Source: Phymatolithon calcareum
Taxonomy: Eukaryota; Rhodophyta; Florideophyceae; Hapalidiales
Assembly (NCBI GenBank): GCA_977006965.1
Contig: OZ345371.1
Coordinates: 2,046,001-2,110,000 of the forward strand
Direction: 5' to 3'
Length of the DNA: 64,000 bases
Below are positions 9,697-20,280 of the stretch, in pieces. Within the stretch, counting starts at the first letter, position 1. The number at the start of each line of letters is the position of its first letter. Below the pieces are notes generated by a model. The model was not told the origin of the DNA. It ran no database searches and was given only the letters and a program-made list of their open reading frames with translations. The translations under genes were made by a program, and so were the position numbers.

Positions 9697-10320
9697 ATGA
9701 GCATGGCGAGCAAACCAAGAGCGAGCGATGTTGTACGAGCGCTCATGACCAAGTGCGAAGATGTAGTCAAATACATACCGTCCCGAAAAGGCGAGGAGTT
9801 TACACGTCACGGTGTGACCTGTTTTTCCTTTTCGTGTCCTCGCGGCGTAAATTACAAGAATCCTGTACGGAGTGTTTCTTTCGAGAAAGGTACTGGGTGG
9901 AGAAACTCGTACTCTCACCTTCTTTCCTGCGTCGCAGGCGGCGATGAACAGAAATTGCTACAGACGTATCGAGCATCCTTGAATAAGACTCCATCTATTC
10001 CAGCGTACTTCGAGTCTGTCCAATCGACTACTACACGAGAGAAGGCCATGTACCAGTATATCGATATTATCATCTCTCTTTCGCTACCCATTTCGTACAT
10101 CGAGAACGAGCGTTTTCGGGACTTCAGCAAGTGGGACGAGAAGATTTGTGTCAAAGCGCTACGTGGTACGTTATTCAAGTTGGTTGAGCTGGTGGAAGTA
10201 CAAGTGCGGAACGAGCTAAAAAAACAGGCGTGGAGCGGTGATGCAGGATGGTTGGACAAAGAATGGTTCACACTATCTGAGTATTTTCCATATGTTCATG
10301 AGGAACGTGCCGCGAGTTGA
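9697..10320 (+). CDS. BED-finger / hAT N-terminal-like protein (207 aa)
   Basis: ATG at 9697 ('MSMASKPRASDVVRALMTKC') is the first in frame. The protein has a C2HC finger (C-x4-C about residues 43-48, then 'FEKGTGWRNSYSHLLSCV' with H-x3-C). It then has 'ISLSLPISYIENERFRDFSK', the segment that follows BED fingers in hAT transposases. It stops where a hAT protein would enter its catalytic region, so it is either a truncated transposase or a domesticated DNA-binding protein. A clear paralogue lies at 50809-51399 (same 'FEKGTG' and 'LVELVE' positions). No TATA box is evident upstream. The hAT link is an inference from motif order. Confidence 0.55.
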   Translation: MSMASKPRASDVVRALMTKCEDVVKYIPSRKGEEFTRHGVTCFSFSCPRGVNYKNPVRSVSFEKGTGWRNSYSHLLSCVAGGDEQKLLQTYRASLNKTPSIPAYFESVQSTTTREKAMYQYIDIIISLSLPISYIENERFRDFSKWDEKICVKALRGTLFKLVELVEVQVRNELKKQAWSGDAGWLDKEWFTLSEYFPYVHEERAAS

Positions 10321-11400
10321 GAACGGCCTCTACATAGCTTATGGTGCATATATTTCAATCATCTGGTTGCATATCATATGCGATTCGACGCCGTGAACAA
10401 AGAAAGTGTAACGGTATATATTGTTACATCCCCTTATTTGTGAACAGGCACTCCTTGAAAAAATAGAAGACCGCCCAAATATCTCGCCCTCCTCGGATGC
10501 CAGTTCGAGAAGGCTCACCTGCTCGCTCGCTGGATACTCTCCGGAACATCTGGATATAGTTCTGATAGAGATCAACGTGTCTGCTCTGGATTTTCTCAAG
10601 AAATCCAGAACATTCTTGGCTCATTCGAAAGCGCTCCAAGATTTTCCCAGTTGGATAAGACTCCCGGTGGCGGGAACAATGTATTGGCGCAAACTATCGG
10701 AATTCTGAGCCATATGTGGGCTCAACTGGACCGTTCGAAGCCGGAGCTGTGCTTCGATAAGCACGAAGGAAGACCAGAGACGACCATTTACAACCTTTCT
10801 CGCAGAAAATCTGGGGGTTTGGTTGTCCCTTGCTCACTGGCTACATACTAAGAATGTGATGGCGTCGACAGGACTGTGAATATTATTACAGCAAGAGAAG
10901 AAGGCTAGCAGTGGCAGTAATGCTGGCGTTACAAGATGCTTTTGAAAGCAGAATTTCATTCTCAAGTGCAATTGGTGCCTCGAAAGAAGCTCAGAATATA
11001 TCGCTATTTTAATGGGACTCAAAATCTGTTAAGAACCTCAAAGGAAAGAGAAGACTTACAGAAATGGAGGTTATAGATCTCGGAAAAAAGTTATATCATT
11101 GCGGAGCTTTTTCGCTTTTACCTGACGGAGATCAATAAAACTTGACGCTGCATGTGAATAAAAGATGACTTTCACGTCAAACTGAATTGCAGTCGTGGGA
11201 GATACACTTCATCTGCGGTCGTGTCTTTTCTGCAATACGTACATCACACTAATCTGATTCGCCAAAAAATTCCTTTATTGAGTCTCAAAGGGATGTAGTG
11301 TATATACGCAGCTATTATCCAGGACAAAGACCATGCGTGAACCACCTCACATCATCCTCATCCCTCACTCATCCTCATCTCACCTCATCAATCCTGAAAC
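10321..11400. other. no confident gene
   Basis: Overlapping ORFs (10421-10708 and 10651-10851 plus, 10424-10639 minus) have no recognisable motifs. The sequence could be the decayed downstream part of the hAT-like gene, but I could not align it to hAT catalytic motifs. A run of 'cctcatc' units sits at about 11340-11395. Confidence 0.4.
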
Positions 11401-11886
11401 ATGTCGTCGAGAGCTGCTTGATCAACGCGAATTTCTGCGCCCGAAGCGTGCCCGATTTGCCTCAAAGATCTGCAAGGTGACGTCGTGCGGACACCGTGTC
11501 AACACTACTTCTGTTTGTCATGTCTCACCAACCACCGCACTATGAGAATGACAAGCGAAGCTTACACGCCTGTTGTTTGTCTTTTCTGCTGTTCAGAGCT
11601 CCCTCGACGAGCTATTCGACCGTTCGAGTCGGCAAACCAGCCTGCCAGATGGTGTCATCTGATCCAGAAGGAGTTCGTATATAAGATTTACAAAGGGTAT
11701 AGCAGCGATCGTCGCCGCGGAGACCTCAGCAACCTGAGTGGTCGTAAACTTAGCGTCGCCACTCAGAGGAACCACCGGAACGAAAAGAGAAGGGAGGGCA
11801 TGCGACGCGCAGAGGAGCGCAAGAAACTCGAGGAAGCCCTCAATACGGCTGAATATGACGAACAGTCACTCACTTCACTCTTGTGA
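11401..11886 (+). pseudogene. RING-HC finger protein with an early in-frame TGA
   Basis: The frame starting at ATG 11401 meets TGA at 11419 after six codons, then runs open to 11886. It contains 'CPICLKDLQGDVVRTPCQHY' and 'FCLSCL' followed by 'CLFCCSELP', a C3HC4 RING typical of E3 ubiquitin ligases. The C-terminal half is basic and ends in a charged helix ('RREGMRRAEERKKLEEALN'). No other ATG precedes the RING, so the gene is either broken by this stop or takes its start from an upstream exon. Substrate unknown. Confidence 0.65.
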
Positions 11887-12049
11887 CGTGATCAACACCC
11901 CTTATCAACACCAGAAACATAGTCAATATCATACCATCCCATCATATCGTTACTCCGTTGATCAATTATACTCTATTCCTCCTCGTTACGGTTCCTCAGT
12001 CATACGTTACACGTCACGTCACAATCTATCATACATCATGTCACTGTGA

Positions 12050-12175
12050 CCGCTGCCAAGACCAATTACAATTACTATCCTATAATTGTATTGTAATTAC
12101 CCTAGCGTGACAGATATGTCACGTGACGCGTGACCGAAAGCAGTCGCGAGACTGTCACGCGTGACCACAAAACTT
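12050..12175. promoter_or_regulatory. palindromic TCACGTGA / GTCACGCGTGAC cluster and small hairpin
   Basis: Downstream of the RING ORF the sequence 'attacaattactatcc' pairs loosely with 'tattgtaattac'. After it come 'tgtcacgtgacgcgtgac' and 'gtcacgcgtgac' within 60 bp. These are palindromic G-box/CRE-like words. They may be binding sites or the ends of a small inverted-repeat element. Confidence 0.3.
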
Positions 12176-12317
12176 GTGCTGATGCCCCGCTTCAGTGTCT
12201 TTGATAATGCCATAGGCAAAAGGCGCATATCAAACTCAAGCGAGTGGCAGGCAAGAAAACTTTCAAAGCTGAGGAGCAGGGGTCTTCACTGAGAAAAAGC
12301 GGCAAGCAGCATCCAAG

Positions 12318-12617
12318 CTAAGGACTGGTACTGAATTCTCTCCAGAATGGCGTACAGGAAGATGACTGAGATAGACAGAGATCAAAGGACCCCTGCCCAC
12401 TGGAATCAATTCCCCCGCAGGCAGCTTTTTGCCCTTGCTTTGCAGGAAAATCTCCAGCGAGAAGAGAATCCGTAGGAAGGAAAAAAAGTGCGAAGCATCC
12501 CATACCCATAAAGAAATCCACATTCTCAGAGCAGAACACTGAAATTCTCATCGATGCCCCAGAAGGATCCAAGAAAAGAACGACTAAAACAACGATTAGC
12601 AACAAAAGGTGGCCCAT
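12318..12617 (-). CDS. possible small secreted protein (99 aa), unsupported
   Basis: ATG at 12617 opens 'MGHLLLLIVVLVVLFLDPSG', a good signal-peptide-like start, followed by a short Cys-containing stretch and a stop at 12318. No family is recognised and no paralogue is present in the window, so it may be chance. Listed because the N-terminus is unusually signal-like. Confidence 0.25.
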   Translation of the reverse strand: MGHLLLLIVVLVVLFLDPSGASMRISVFCSENVDFFMGMGCFALFFLPTDSLLAGDFPAKQGQKAACGGIDSSGQGSFDLCLSQSSSCTPFWREFSTSP

Positions 12618-12700
12618 AGCTACTTTGAATGTTGGTGGATCTCCTGAAACACCGAAAGAGATTCGTGGCTTCTGAACCCTTGTGTGCTCTTGACGAGTTA

Positions 12701-13850
12701 CTAGAGCCGTTGATACCGGTCGATAATTCTTGTTACTGGTTCAAATATCTGTTGGAGAGTAAACCGAGGGCATTGGGGACAGGCTGTTTTTTGCCTTTTT
12801 TCAGGTTTTGGAACAGCTTCTAAGACCTTCCGTCTTGTGTACTGCTTGATATTTGTGGCTTCCGATGTCTCCAAGACGGCAACAATCAAATGTGGACTTA
12901 GTTCAGCTTGAGCGACATCCAACTCTGCACTACGAAGCTCCCTACCGTTACGCTCAGAAGCTGGTCTTAAGACGGCGACTTCATATTTCCTCATGAGTCT
13001 TTGCACAAACATTCTCGCAAGGATATCCCTTCTGATTCTGGGTGTGGCACATCGCAATGCTTCTTTCCAAGCTTGTCTTCACTGTCTTCCCTAGTAGTTG
13101 CCCGAAGAGCATCAATTCGATCTTCTTGGCCTCGTACTCCGCTTTGAGAGACCATGGTGTAACATGCAATGTATATTCCTATCTCGACTGTAATAATGTT
13201 TTTTAGAGCATTATCGATCTCGCCGGGTGGATTCCGTTCCTGAAGACCCCGTGTCTTCTAAGAGTTCCGAGAACATTTCTCAACTTCTTGATTCTTTCGA
13301 CAAGTTTTGAGTCTGTGCCTCCGTCCTCGGTAATTGCTACTCCCAAATAATTCGCTTCCCTTTGTTTCTTGATGACACGCCCTGATAATCGAAAACTCGC
13401 CCTGATTGACGCTCTAGTCCAGAGTACGGCGCTTTTTGTCGTGCACCACGTCATTCTGTTTCTCTGCGCACATTCCGATAAATGGCCGAGGATCCTTTGG
13501 AGCCCCTCCGCTGTCGTGGCCGATACATTGATGTCCAATGCGAAAAGCTTGCAAGGTTCTTTCGACACGTTCACCAGGATAAAGTCAAGTTGCATGGCGA
13601 TAGTGCCTTATAGATGCTATGCAGACATGGGCTTGAGAAGAAGCCTTGCGCTACGCATTAGTCTATGGTGAACCGCTCGGCGTCGCTCATCCGTATTAAG
13701 GACCGCTCCAGGAATGGCGAGACCATTTCCGCTATGCTCGGGTCCAGGACCTTTCTTATCCTTTGCGCGAGCCTATCTCTCGGGACAGATTCGTAAGCCT
13801 CTTTCAGGTCGAAGATGGCGACGAAGCTATGCCCCCCTTCAGCAGTCACT
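12701..13850 (-). pseudogene. LINE ORF2 remnant with RT motifs A-C
   Basis: On the minus strand motif A reads 'FVAIFDLKEAYESVPRD' (about 13770-13830). Motif B is found across a frame change ('VAQGFFSSPCLHSIYKALS'). Motif C reads 'CKLFALDINVSA', where the catalytic F-A-D-D has become F-A-L-D. 'EANYLGVAITEDGG' follows. Further C-terminal sequence is scattered in other frames to about 12701. Two or more frameshifts plus a changed catalytic Asp make it inactive. The 5' half is missing. Confidence 0.75.
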
Positions 13851-13867
13851 GACCGGATGAAGAAGAA

Positions 13868-14050
13868 AAAACGTAGATTTCTAATTAAAAGTTTTCAGCA
13901 CATCTGGTGACACTTGGGGAAGCTTTCCTAGTGCCAAGAGGTGACTGGATTCTGTCTGAAGAAGACCTTCTTTTTGTTAGATTAGCACTATTCAGTGGAC
14001 TACAAAAACCCACACTGGACTTCGAAAACAGTCGAAAAGCACAAAGACGG
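13868..14050 (-). repeat. R1 retroposon copy
   Basis: From a GAA-rich tail at about 13858, then 'agatttctaattaaaagttt' and 'acacttggggaagctttc', to 'tgactggattctgtctgaag' and 'tattcagtggactac'. This covers the R1 tail, body and middle part in the minus orientation. The GC-rich head seen at 8170-8335 is absent. Confidence 0.65.
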
Positions 14051-16400
14051 CATTGCCTGGACACATAATTATCGTGCATCACGTCGGTGTCTGCAGACAG
14101 ACCCCCAGAAAATGACTTTCTACAGAGTGTGTCGCGTTATTTTATGCAAATGATGAGTTCATTGCATTCAAGGTAGTGGAACGCATTTTCCTAGATTTGC
14201 GGAAATATTAGGAAGCTACTGAGATATATCATTTAGAAAAACAGGAACGTTATGATAGCTCATACTCTACTTTGACTCGAGCAAGGCGAAGTATCATGAG
14301 GAGAGTATCAACATGTTCATTGTATTGCATGCAATACGTATTATGGATATGCAAGAGTGCAAGTGCTGGTCCTGATATTTTCGAAACTCTTTCTTACATA
14401 AACTTAAGCGAAAATAGTGTACCGAAATGAATAGCTGACTTTCATGGATCGCCAGGATTGTTGCTTAGTTCGTAAACAAGGCCATTAATATTCTTCCGCA
14501 TGAAAAGTCTTGCTTATTCTTCAGAAATGTTACTTCGATAATAAACCATTCCATAGCGTTTGTCTGTTTCAATTTCACAATTATCCACATCTAAACATAA
14601 GCGAGAAATGAACAACTCATTCTGTCCATACAGTGCGTGCCGTTCTTTCATGACAAATGTTATAAATAGTAGCTGTCATTTTTTTGAAGCGAGATTTGTG
14701 CTCTTTCTCGACGGTGCCATTGTTCATGATACAAGTCCCTGCCCACTATTCAAACACCGGGGTCTTTTACGGTCATATTATGACGAGCTTATTTTGGTGG
14801 AATTAGCCACTATCTTTCTTATTGCTGCTCTCTTATTTGCGAAGGACATTATTTTCAACTTCGTAAACTATTTGCCAACATGACTACAGGTCAAACAGTT
14901 TAAATTATTTTGTGAATAAGTTGTTCTCGTTTTACTTCAGTTCTCTGCTCCTCATGCTTTTCTGAAGAAAATCATTCAAAAATAGGCTCATCACTGCTTC
15001 TGGGGGCGAAGGAAACCCTTGGAAATAATTGCGTCACTCTGGGCCATTGCAACTTAAACAAACCATCTGCCCGTGGTCTGCTTGCGCATGCACGGAATAC
15101 TATCGTGATGATTGTACGAACACTACGAGTAACATTAAAGTGCCCGCTGCATATACCACTCTATGTTATGAAACAGCACAACTAAGAACGATAGCTGTAT
15201 CAGGGCTTGGCACTTGATAAGGAAAATTTCCTGTCAGAGCGCTAGTAATATGGTTCCTGTGGTGGTGAAAAGAAAATGTTTTAAATCTGAACAAAGCCCA
15301 AACCTCGAAAGCAGATCAGTCATCGTCGTGTTCTACGACAATAGAGGAAACTGTGCAATGGTCGATTCACGCAGAAAGAATGAAAATAGACCTGCGCATG
15401 CGCAAAAGGAAGTGGATTCTGGTGTATTGCTTTTATTTCGCTTCTTGTTTCGGAAGAAAACGCATCGAGGTGCAACACCTCTTATGTGATACTTAAGCCC
15501 CGAGAGACTGTTCAGGCTTGCGGGGTTTAAGTATCCATCAAATTCTATCAAAAGATTTTAAATAAGCTCGTAGAACGAACGCTATTTACATAGAGCATGT
15601 CTGACTCTAGAGCTCTCTTCAACACATACCCATCTTAGATTTTCACTTTTATTTTTTATGAGCTTGAGAATCCTGAAGCTCATTGGACACTTTCTGTTAT
15701 GGCAGTACATAATTGGCTAAGCAGAAAAAAGTCCTCGCGCCGTGGAAACTTAGAAATTCTCAGCAGAGTGTTCCTTCGAAAATCGGGACAGCTCCTTAAA
15801 CGCGCAGTTTAAGATCACTTCCTGATCCGTTCTTCGCATTTCGAAAACTTTTATAGAAAGCCAATAATGTAGGTTATCCAAAAATCAAAAAAATCAAGGA
15901 AAGGGGATGAAATAAGGAGTGTAGAGCGCTTTTCGGAATTCTGATCTTGAAAAAGAATGGCCTACAAAGATGGAAAATTATCTCAAAAAGAACTCTATGA
16001 ATTTCTTATTCCCTCAGTCAAAAGTTTCGAATGGTTGTAGACTAACACAGGAATACTGCAAATTTGGTAAAATCGAACGTCTAGGTGGCAAAAAAGTTCG
16101 CGCCGCGAGACGAAAAGTTTTTTAAAATCGGCAGAGGAACAGGCGAAAAATATGGTAAAATTCACGTTGCGACCCGACAAGAAGCTAAAACTGTTCGAAG
16201 GAAACACAGTAAGCATTTTTCTGTAATGATTGATTAGAGTCGAACATTGGAATAACGATATAATTAAAATTTTCATCCAGTTCATGAGCATTGTTTCGGC
16301 CAGTGAGAGCGCTTCAAAGATAGGGACGTAGGTCCTTAATTAATCCTAATTTTGTGAAAGATCTCTTGACGAAACGAGCTCCTCAGTAAATAGAGAAGGA
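14051..16400. other. no gene seen
   Basis: Over 2 kb of AT-rich sequence without recognisable coding. A 14-bp inverted repeat ('gatacttaagcccc' with 'ggggtttaagtatc') lies at about 15488-15535. A weak R1-like piece ('tttttattttaaaagttacc') lies at about 16413-16433. ORF 14560-14883 has no family signature. Confidence 0.45.
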
Positions 16401-16689
16401 AAGAATGACTATTTTTATTTTAAAAGTTACCGCGCGTCTCAGCGTATAAAGATAAATGGAGTAGTAAGAGGCATACTAAATTCCAAACGCTTGAGATGTC
16501 AGGGCAGTCAAAATGAATTGTTCTCGTACGTTCCTCAAATGCAAATCTAATGATGTCCAAAACATTCGAAATTTTCAATGCGTGGTGATTACGGTTAACC
16601 TAGCTGGCCCATGAGGACAATGCAACTGTTCTTTAGAACAGTTTCATTAAAATTAGATAATTTTATCGTTTTTGTACTTAGACATCATC

Positions 16690-17040
16690 GCAGCGCGCAA
16701 TCACTGTCCCAAATCGCGTTTTCGAAGTCCAGTGCACTTCTGGTCTCCTTCGGGACCTCGAGAGGGAAAATTACTCCACTGTCCTGTGGCACGTGGTTAA
16801 TTCAGATTTGCAAACAGTTCTTTCTTGGCGACAGCCTGAAGAGCTCGTCGAGTGCTCTCTTTGTCCAGACGGTGTCCTCTTCGGAGTGTCTCTCTGACCG
16901 GAACAGAAATTCGAGGAAGGAGATTTTAGGAGAGTAGAGTGCGAGCGACACGGAAGAGAATGAGACTGTGCCCTGTTGCTCAAACTGAGGTTTTGGGAGC
17001 TTTTACAATAAAAATGACATATCCCCTATAGATCCGGTCA
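16690..17040 (+). pseudogene. L-a LINE 3' end fragment
   Basis: The plus frame ends with 'RNRNSRKEILGE' and a stop at about 16937, matching the L-a C-terminal motif 'GREIRIKEIL'. It is followed by 'gttgctcaaactgaggtttt', 'gggagctttta' and 'caataaaaatgacatatccc', the 3' end shared with copies at about 60300-60360 and 61800-61866. Only the last ~80 codons and 3' UTR are present. Confidence 0.6.
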
Positions 17041-17649
17041 TGCCAAGGGCCGCCATGGGAATGGCCGGATATGGGTGTTTAGAACTGACTGCTCGGATGT
17101 GTGGGCTTGAACGGAGAGGTTTGCTTCTGAGATCAGTCGAAGCGCCTAAGTACTAAACAGATAAAATACGCGTAATTGAAGATGACCTACTACGGGTAGG
17201 CATGCGGACACCCACATGGGGAGGTCAGATGGCCTACCAAGCCAAAACGGCCCACGGTAAGCGAGGGAGTATATATAGACTTTTGGGCGGTAAATCGTGC
17301 AGCGACCTTCACTATAGGAACTTGAGAGAAGCATTGGTATTGAAGAGGTGATCAGGACGTCGTAGGTATTCATTCTGGGAGAGTTCCTGTGGCTTTACAC
17401 CGGAACACAATGAGGAAATGCCCATCATCTACAGACCAGTGACGGAGGAGTTCTGGAAACAAAATCCCGCAACATACATCCCCTATCTTCGCCATTGCCC
17501 ATTCTTTCCTGAGAGCCTTCTTGAACGGTTCTTCTTCAATCTTCCGATCCATCTTCCACTTCTTCATATTATGCAGCTCTCTCTCAGCGTCCGCGTCTTT
17601 GTGACTTCCTGTTTTGTCTGAGCTTACATTGCTGTATATTATTCGGTTC
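17041..17649. other. no gene seen
   Basis: Spacer between the L-a 3' end and block B. A TATA-like word 'agtatatatag' sits near 17266, with a weak resemblance to sequence after 60420. Each follows an L-a 3' end, so both may belong to a repeat next to this LINE. Confidence 0.4.
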
Positions 17650-17747
17650 TCCTCTCCAATTACTGCAGTACCATCGATAATCTCATTGCCATACGTGTCA
17701 GTTGATGCATCGGGCTTGTAAACAAATCTATTTCAGGTAATTTAGTC

Positions 17748-18872
17748 CTAGAATTGGTTCTCAACGACTTCCCTTTCGTAATAAGAAGATCCTAAAGCTT
17801 CCTCAGCGCGCTCAGAATGCCATGAAAATCTTCCGTGCTGGAACTGGCCAACGATTTCATAGCGTTTAAAGGCTGCAACAAAAACACCAGCCACGCCAGC
17901 AACAGAACCAAGTACTCCGAATACAATACCGACAATTTCCCAAGCGGAAAGAGTCTTACCGTCCTGCAAACTCCCTGCAGAATCCACAGATACATCCACT
18001 GGCTCCTTATCTCCCGGCTTCTCAGATATGCTCCCATGCTCTTTAGTCGAATTCTGTCGGATCGGACGCTGTGGAAGTGGAGAAGTGGCAGTAGGAGAAG
18101 GAGAGGGAGTAGTCATCTCTGTACTGTTCCCTGCGCATCGCAATGTTTGTGTGTCTCTTGCTCCTGGTTCAACAGGCCATGGTCGCCCGTGAGAGTCTTT
18201 ACATTTCACTCTCATCGACGCACTGTCGTAGAACATATTCGTACACACACAGGTGCGACCTAATCTGCATTCCCCCGGTGGGCAATTCTCACAATGGTCC
18301 TTATTCAGTACGGTAATTGGTCCAGGAAGAAGGCAGCGGTCACTATGGGCATTGCAAGAGACGAGCTCATCTTCTGTCATCTCGCAACAGGCTCTCTTTT
18401 GACAATTTGCAGGAATTGCTCCCTTACCTTTTTCTCGCTTGCAGTTTCGTCTTGTGTTGTCGAAGGTGCCAATTGAACCCGGCCATGTGCTACCGTGAGA
18501 TTCCATGCAGCTGACACGCATCGATGCAGAACCTAAGAAGTTTGAGGTGCAAACACATTTTTTCCCAATTCTGCATTGCCCAGCGGTGCAGTTTCCGCAC
18601 TTTTGATTCAGAATGGACGACACAGTGTTGTCTTTGACGCATTGGTCGCTGTGTGCCTCGCAAGAGCGCAAGGCTTCTTCGTTCATTTCGCAGCATGTCG
18701 CTTGTTTGCACTGAGCTGGAACTTGCAGCGCTCTGGTCGTCCAGGGCAGATGACTCAGTGCCACAAACGATGCAAATGCAAAGCGGTTTGGGTTTGTAAT
18801 GGCAGCTCCCACGGCACTTCGCGGTGTATGAGTGAAGAAGATGAGGAGAAGGAGAGTGAAAACGCCCTTCAT
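17748..18872 (-). CDS. DCR family single-pass membrane protein, intact (DCR2, 374 aa)
   Basis: Start chosen at ATG 18872 because 'MKGVFTLLLLIFFTHT' is a clear signal peptide and the same Met is shared by the other copies; the open frame upstream lacks an ATG. Layout: signal peptide 1-24; repeat 1 with 12 Cys (55-144); repeat 2 with 12 Cys (157-246). Both share C-x4-CC-x-M, 'SC.A...C', then C-x2-C-x2-G-x-C-R-x-G-x2-C-x-C-T and 'SHG..WP'. A Ser/Thr/Pro stalk (247-310), a membrane span rich in Gly (311-334, 'EIVGIVFGVLGSVAGVAGVF') and a 40-residue tail starting 'FKRYEIVGQF' follow. Predicted type I surface protein with disulfide-bonded ectodomain. No known family is recognised. No intron is needed. 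Single-exon paralogues flank it on both sides. Confidence 0.85.
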   Translation of the reverse strand: MKGVFTLLLLIFFTHTPRSAVGAAITNPNRFAFASFVALSHLPWTTRALQVPAQCKQATCCEMNEEALRSCEAHSDQCVKDNTVSSILNQKCGNCTAGQCRIGKKCVCTSNFLGSASMRVSCMESHGSTWPGSIGTFDNTRRNCKREKGKGAIPANCQKRACCEMTEDELVSCNAHSDRCLLPGPITVLNKDHCENCPPGECRLGRTCVCTNMFYDSASMRVKCKDSHGRPWPVEPGARDTQTLRCAGNSTEMTTPSPSPTATSPLPQRPIRQNSTKEHGSISEKPGDKEPVDVSVDSAGSLQDGKTLSAWEIVGIVFGVLGSVAGVAGVFVAAFKRYEIVGQFQHGRFSWHSERAEEALGSSYYEREVVENQF

Positions 18873-19084
18873 GTTGCCTGTTGAAGATAGAGCTGGAGTG
18901 CAATGAGGAGATGAGACGGTCGCGCGGGGCGCTCCGTCGACAGAATGCTTTTTTGTTGACCGACTTTTTTGCACTTATGAGTCCGTCTGCATTGTAGATG
19001 ACTTTCTTTTCCATTACTGAGGCAAGAATTTTTTCAGCTCGAAACGGTGCTGTGATAAAAGCCTACAAGGTGTTTATCAACCAT

Positions 19085-19587
19085 TTTTTAAGGCGTGATG
19101 GACCGATTATGCCCCGATGAGATCCCCTATCTATATACCTCGGCGGAAGACAATTCCCATGTCTCCCGCCAAGGGTGAAATGTGGCCAAATTATTCCTCA
19201 AAATATCATTCCGGCGGGGTGACATATCTCATGTCTCCCATCGGCAACACCCAACCGCATGATATATCCCATGTCTCCCGCCGAAAAAAAGTGTTCAAAT
19301 TATTCCCCAAAATGTCATTCAGGCGGGGTGTATCACACGGCCGGTCGAAACGAAAAGGGGAAATCTACTCTCTGTATATGAATCTCTAAACAAAGTTCAT
19401 AAGCGGGTTATCACCCTCAGGTTTCGGGGCCAATCATGATTCGAAACCACTCGCTAGTCCAGCGGGCATGATTTCGATCTCTCGGGGCCCGCGCGGGCCC
19501 CGAGGGACCGAAATCACCTTATGACGTTCCTCGTAATCCCTTATCATGGCCTGTACTACAATAATTATTATCAAGCTGCTGTGAACA
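19085..19587. mobile_element. ~500-bp insertion with internal near-repeat, unclassified
   Basis: This stretch interrupts the homology between blocks A and B: block A goes directly from 'gcctacaaggtg' to 'gatgaccattcac' with about 35 bp between. It contains two diverged copies of a unit with 'cccatgtctcccgcc', 'caaattattcc.caaaat' and 'ggcggggtg' (about 19158-19335). It also holds a GC-rich inverted stretch 'ctcggggcccgcgcgggccc' at 19478. No coding sequence and no clear ends; probably a non-autonomous element. Confidence 0.5.
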
Positions 19588-19616
19588 ATCTGATGACCAT
19601 TCACGTTCCCGAAAGG
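19588..19616 (-). promoter_or_regulatory. conserved DCR upstream element (displaced)
   Basis: 'tgatgaccattcacgttccc' matches the element upstream of DCR1. It now lies about 716 bp from the DCR2 ATG, but subtracting the ~500-bp insertion restores about 220 bp. Confidence 0.5.
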
Positions 19617-20082
19617 AGATAACGATGCTTGGGAGTTATAGAAGAGCGAAAAGTTTCTATTTGTTTTCCAGCAACACCAAGAAAATTCGCTGTAGAGCAA
19701 CGAAGAACAATGGCGAAAAGTGGAAGACACTGAGAAAATGTTTTCGTGTCGTAATTGAAAATTTAATTTGCCTCTGCGACGACAAAGTCTCACCGGACAC
19801 CTAGCCTGAAACGAAGTTCTCGTTGGAATGTTTGTGTGCAATGTTCCGCTGAATCCTTCAGTTCTCGAAGACAAATATGACCTACTGAAAAAATGGTATA
19901 CGTTGACGATGAAGCAAGTGCTGCTCAAGACAACATCGACAAGAAACGAAGAAAGGAAGTTGCTAGGACGATTAATATCATCTTCAACCTTTCAGAGCTG
20001 GCTGTAGGACTGAAACCGAAGTAATAAGTTATTTGAAAAAACTTATTATTTCGCTGCCTCACAGTCTTATGAATATACGGGC

Positions 20083-20280
20083 AGGGCTTCCTGAGCTAGA
20101 AGAAGTGGAGATTTTTATTATAGTGTTACCAACGCATCTGCAGACGCTTGGGGCAACACTTCTGATGAGCCACGAGGACTCAACTCAGAGCCCAGAGGCT
20201 CCATTTCGCATAAAAACGGCTATAGTCAGCAAAATTAGAAAACCTACCTCTGATCTCAACGGAGAGGGCTTCCTGAGCTA
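20083..20280 (-). mobile_element. R1 retroposon with 16-bp target-site duplication
   Basis: 'agggcttcctgagcta' occurs at 20083-20098 and 20265-20280, and the R1 sequence fills 20099-20264 (166 bp). The element matches the 3' half of the 7963-8335 copy almost base for base ('cagacgcttggggcaacact', 'gaggactcaactcagagccc') but lacks the GC-rich head. It is therefore 5' truncated. Confidence 0.85.

Noticed and set aside
14560-14883. 107-codon ORF as a membrane protein gene
   Set aside because: One hydrophobic stretch only, no paralogue, no promoter signal, in AT-rich spacer.
19150-19340. CRISPR-like repeat array
   Set aside because: Only two diverged units with no regular spacers, in eukaryotic DNA.
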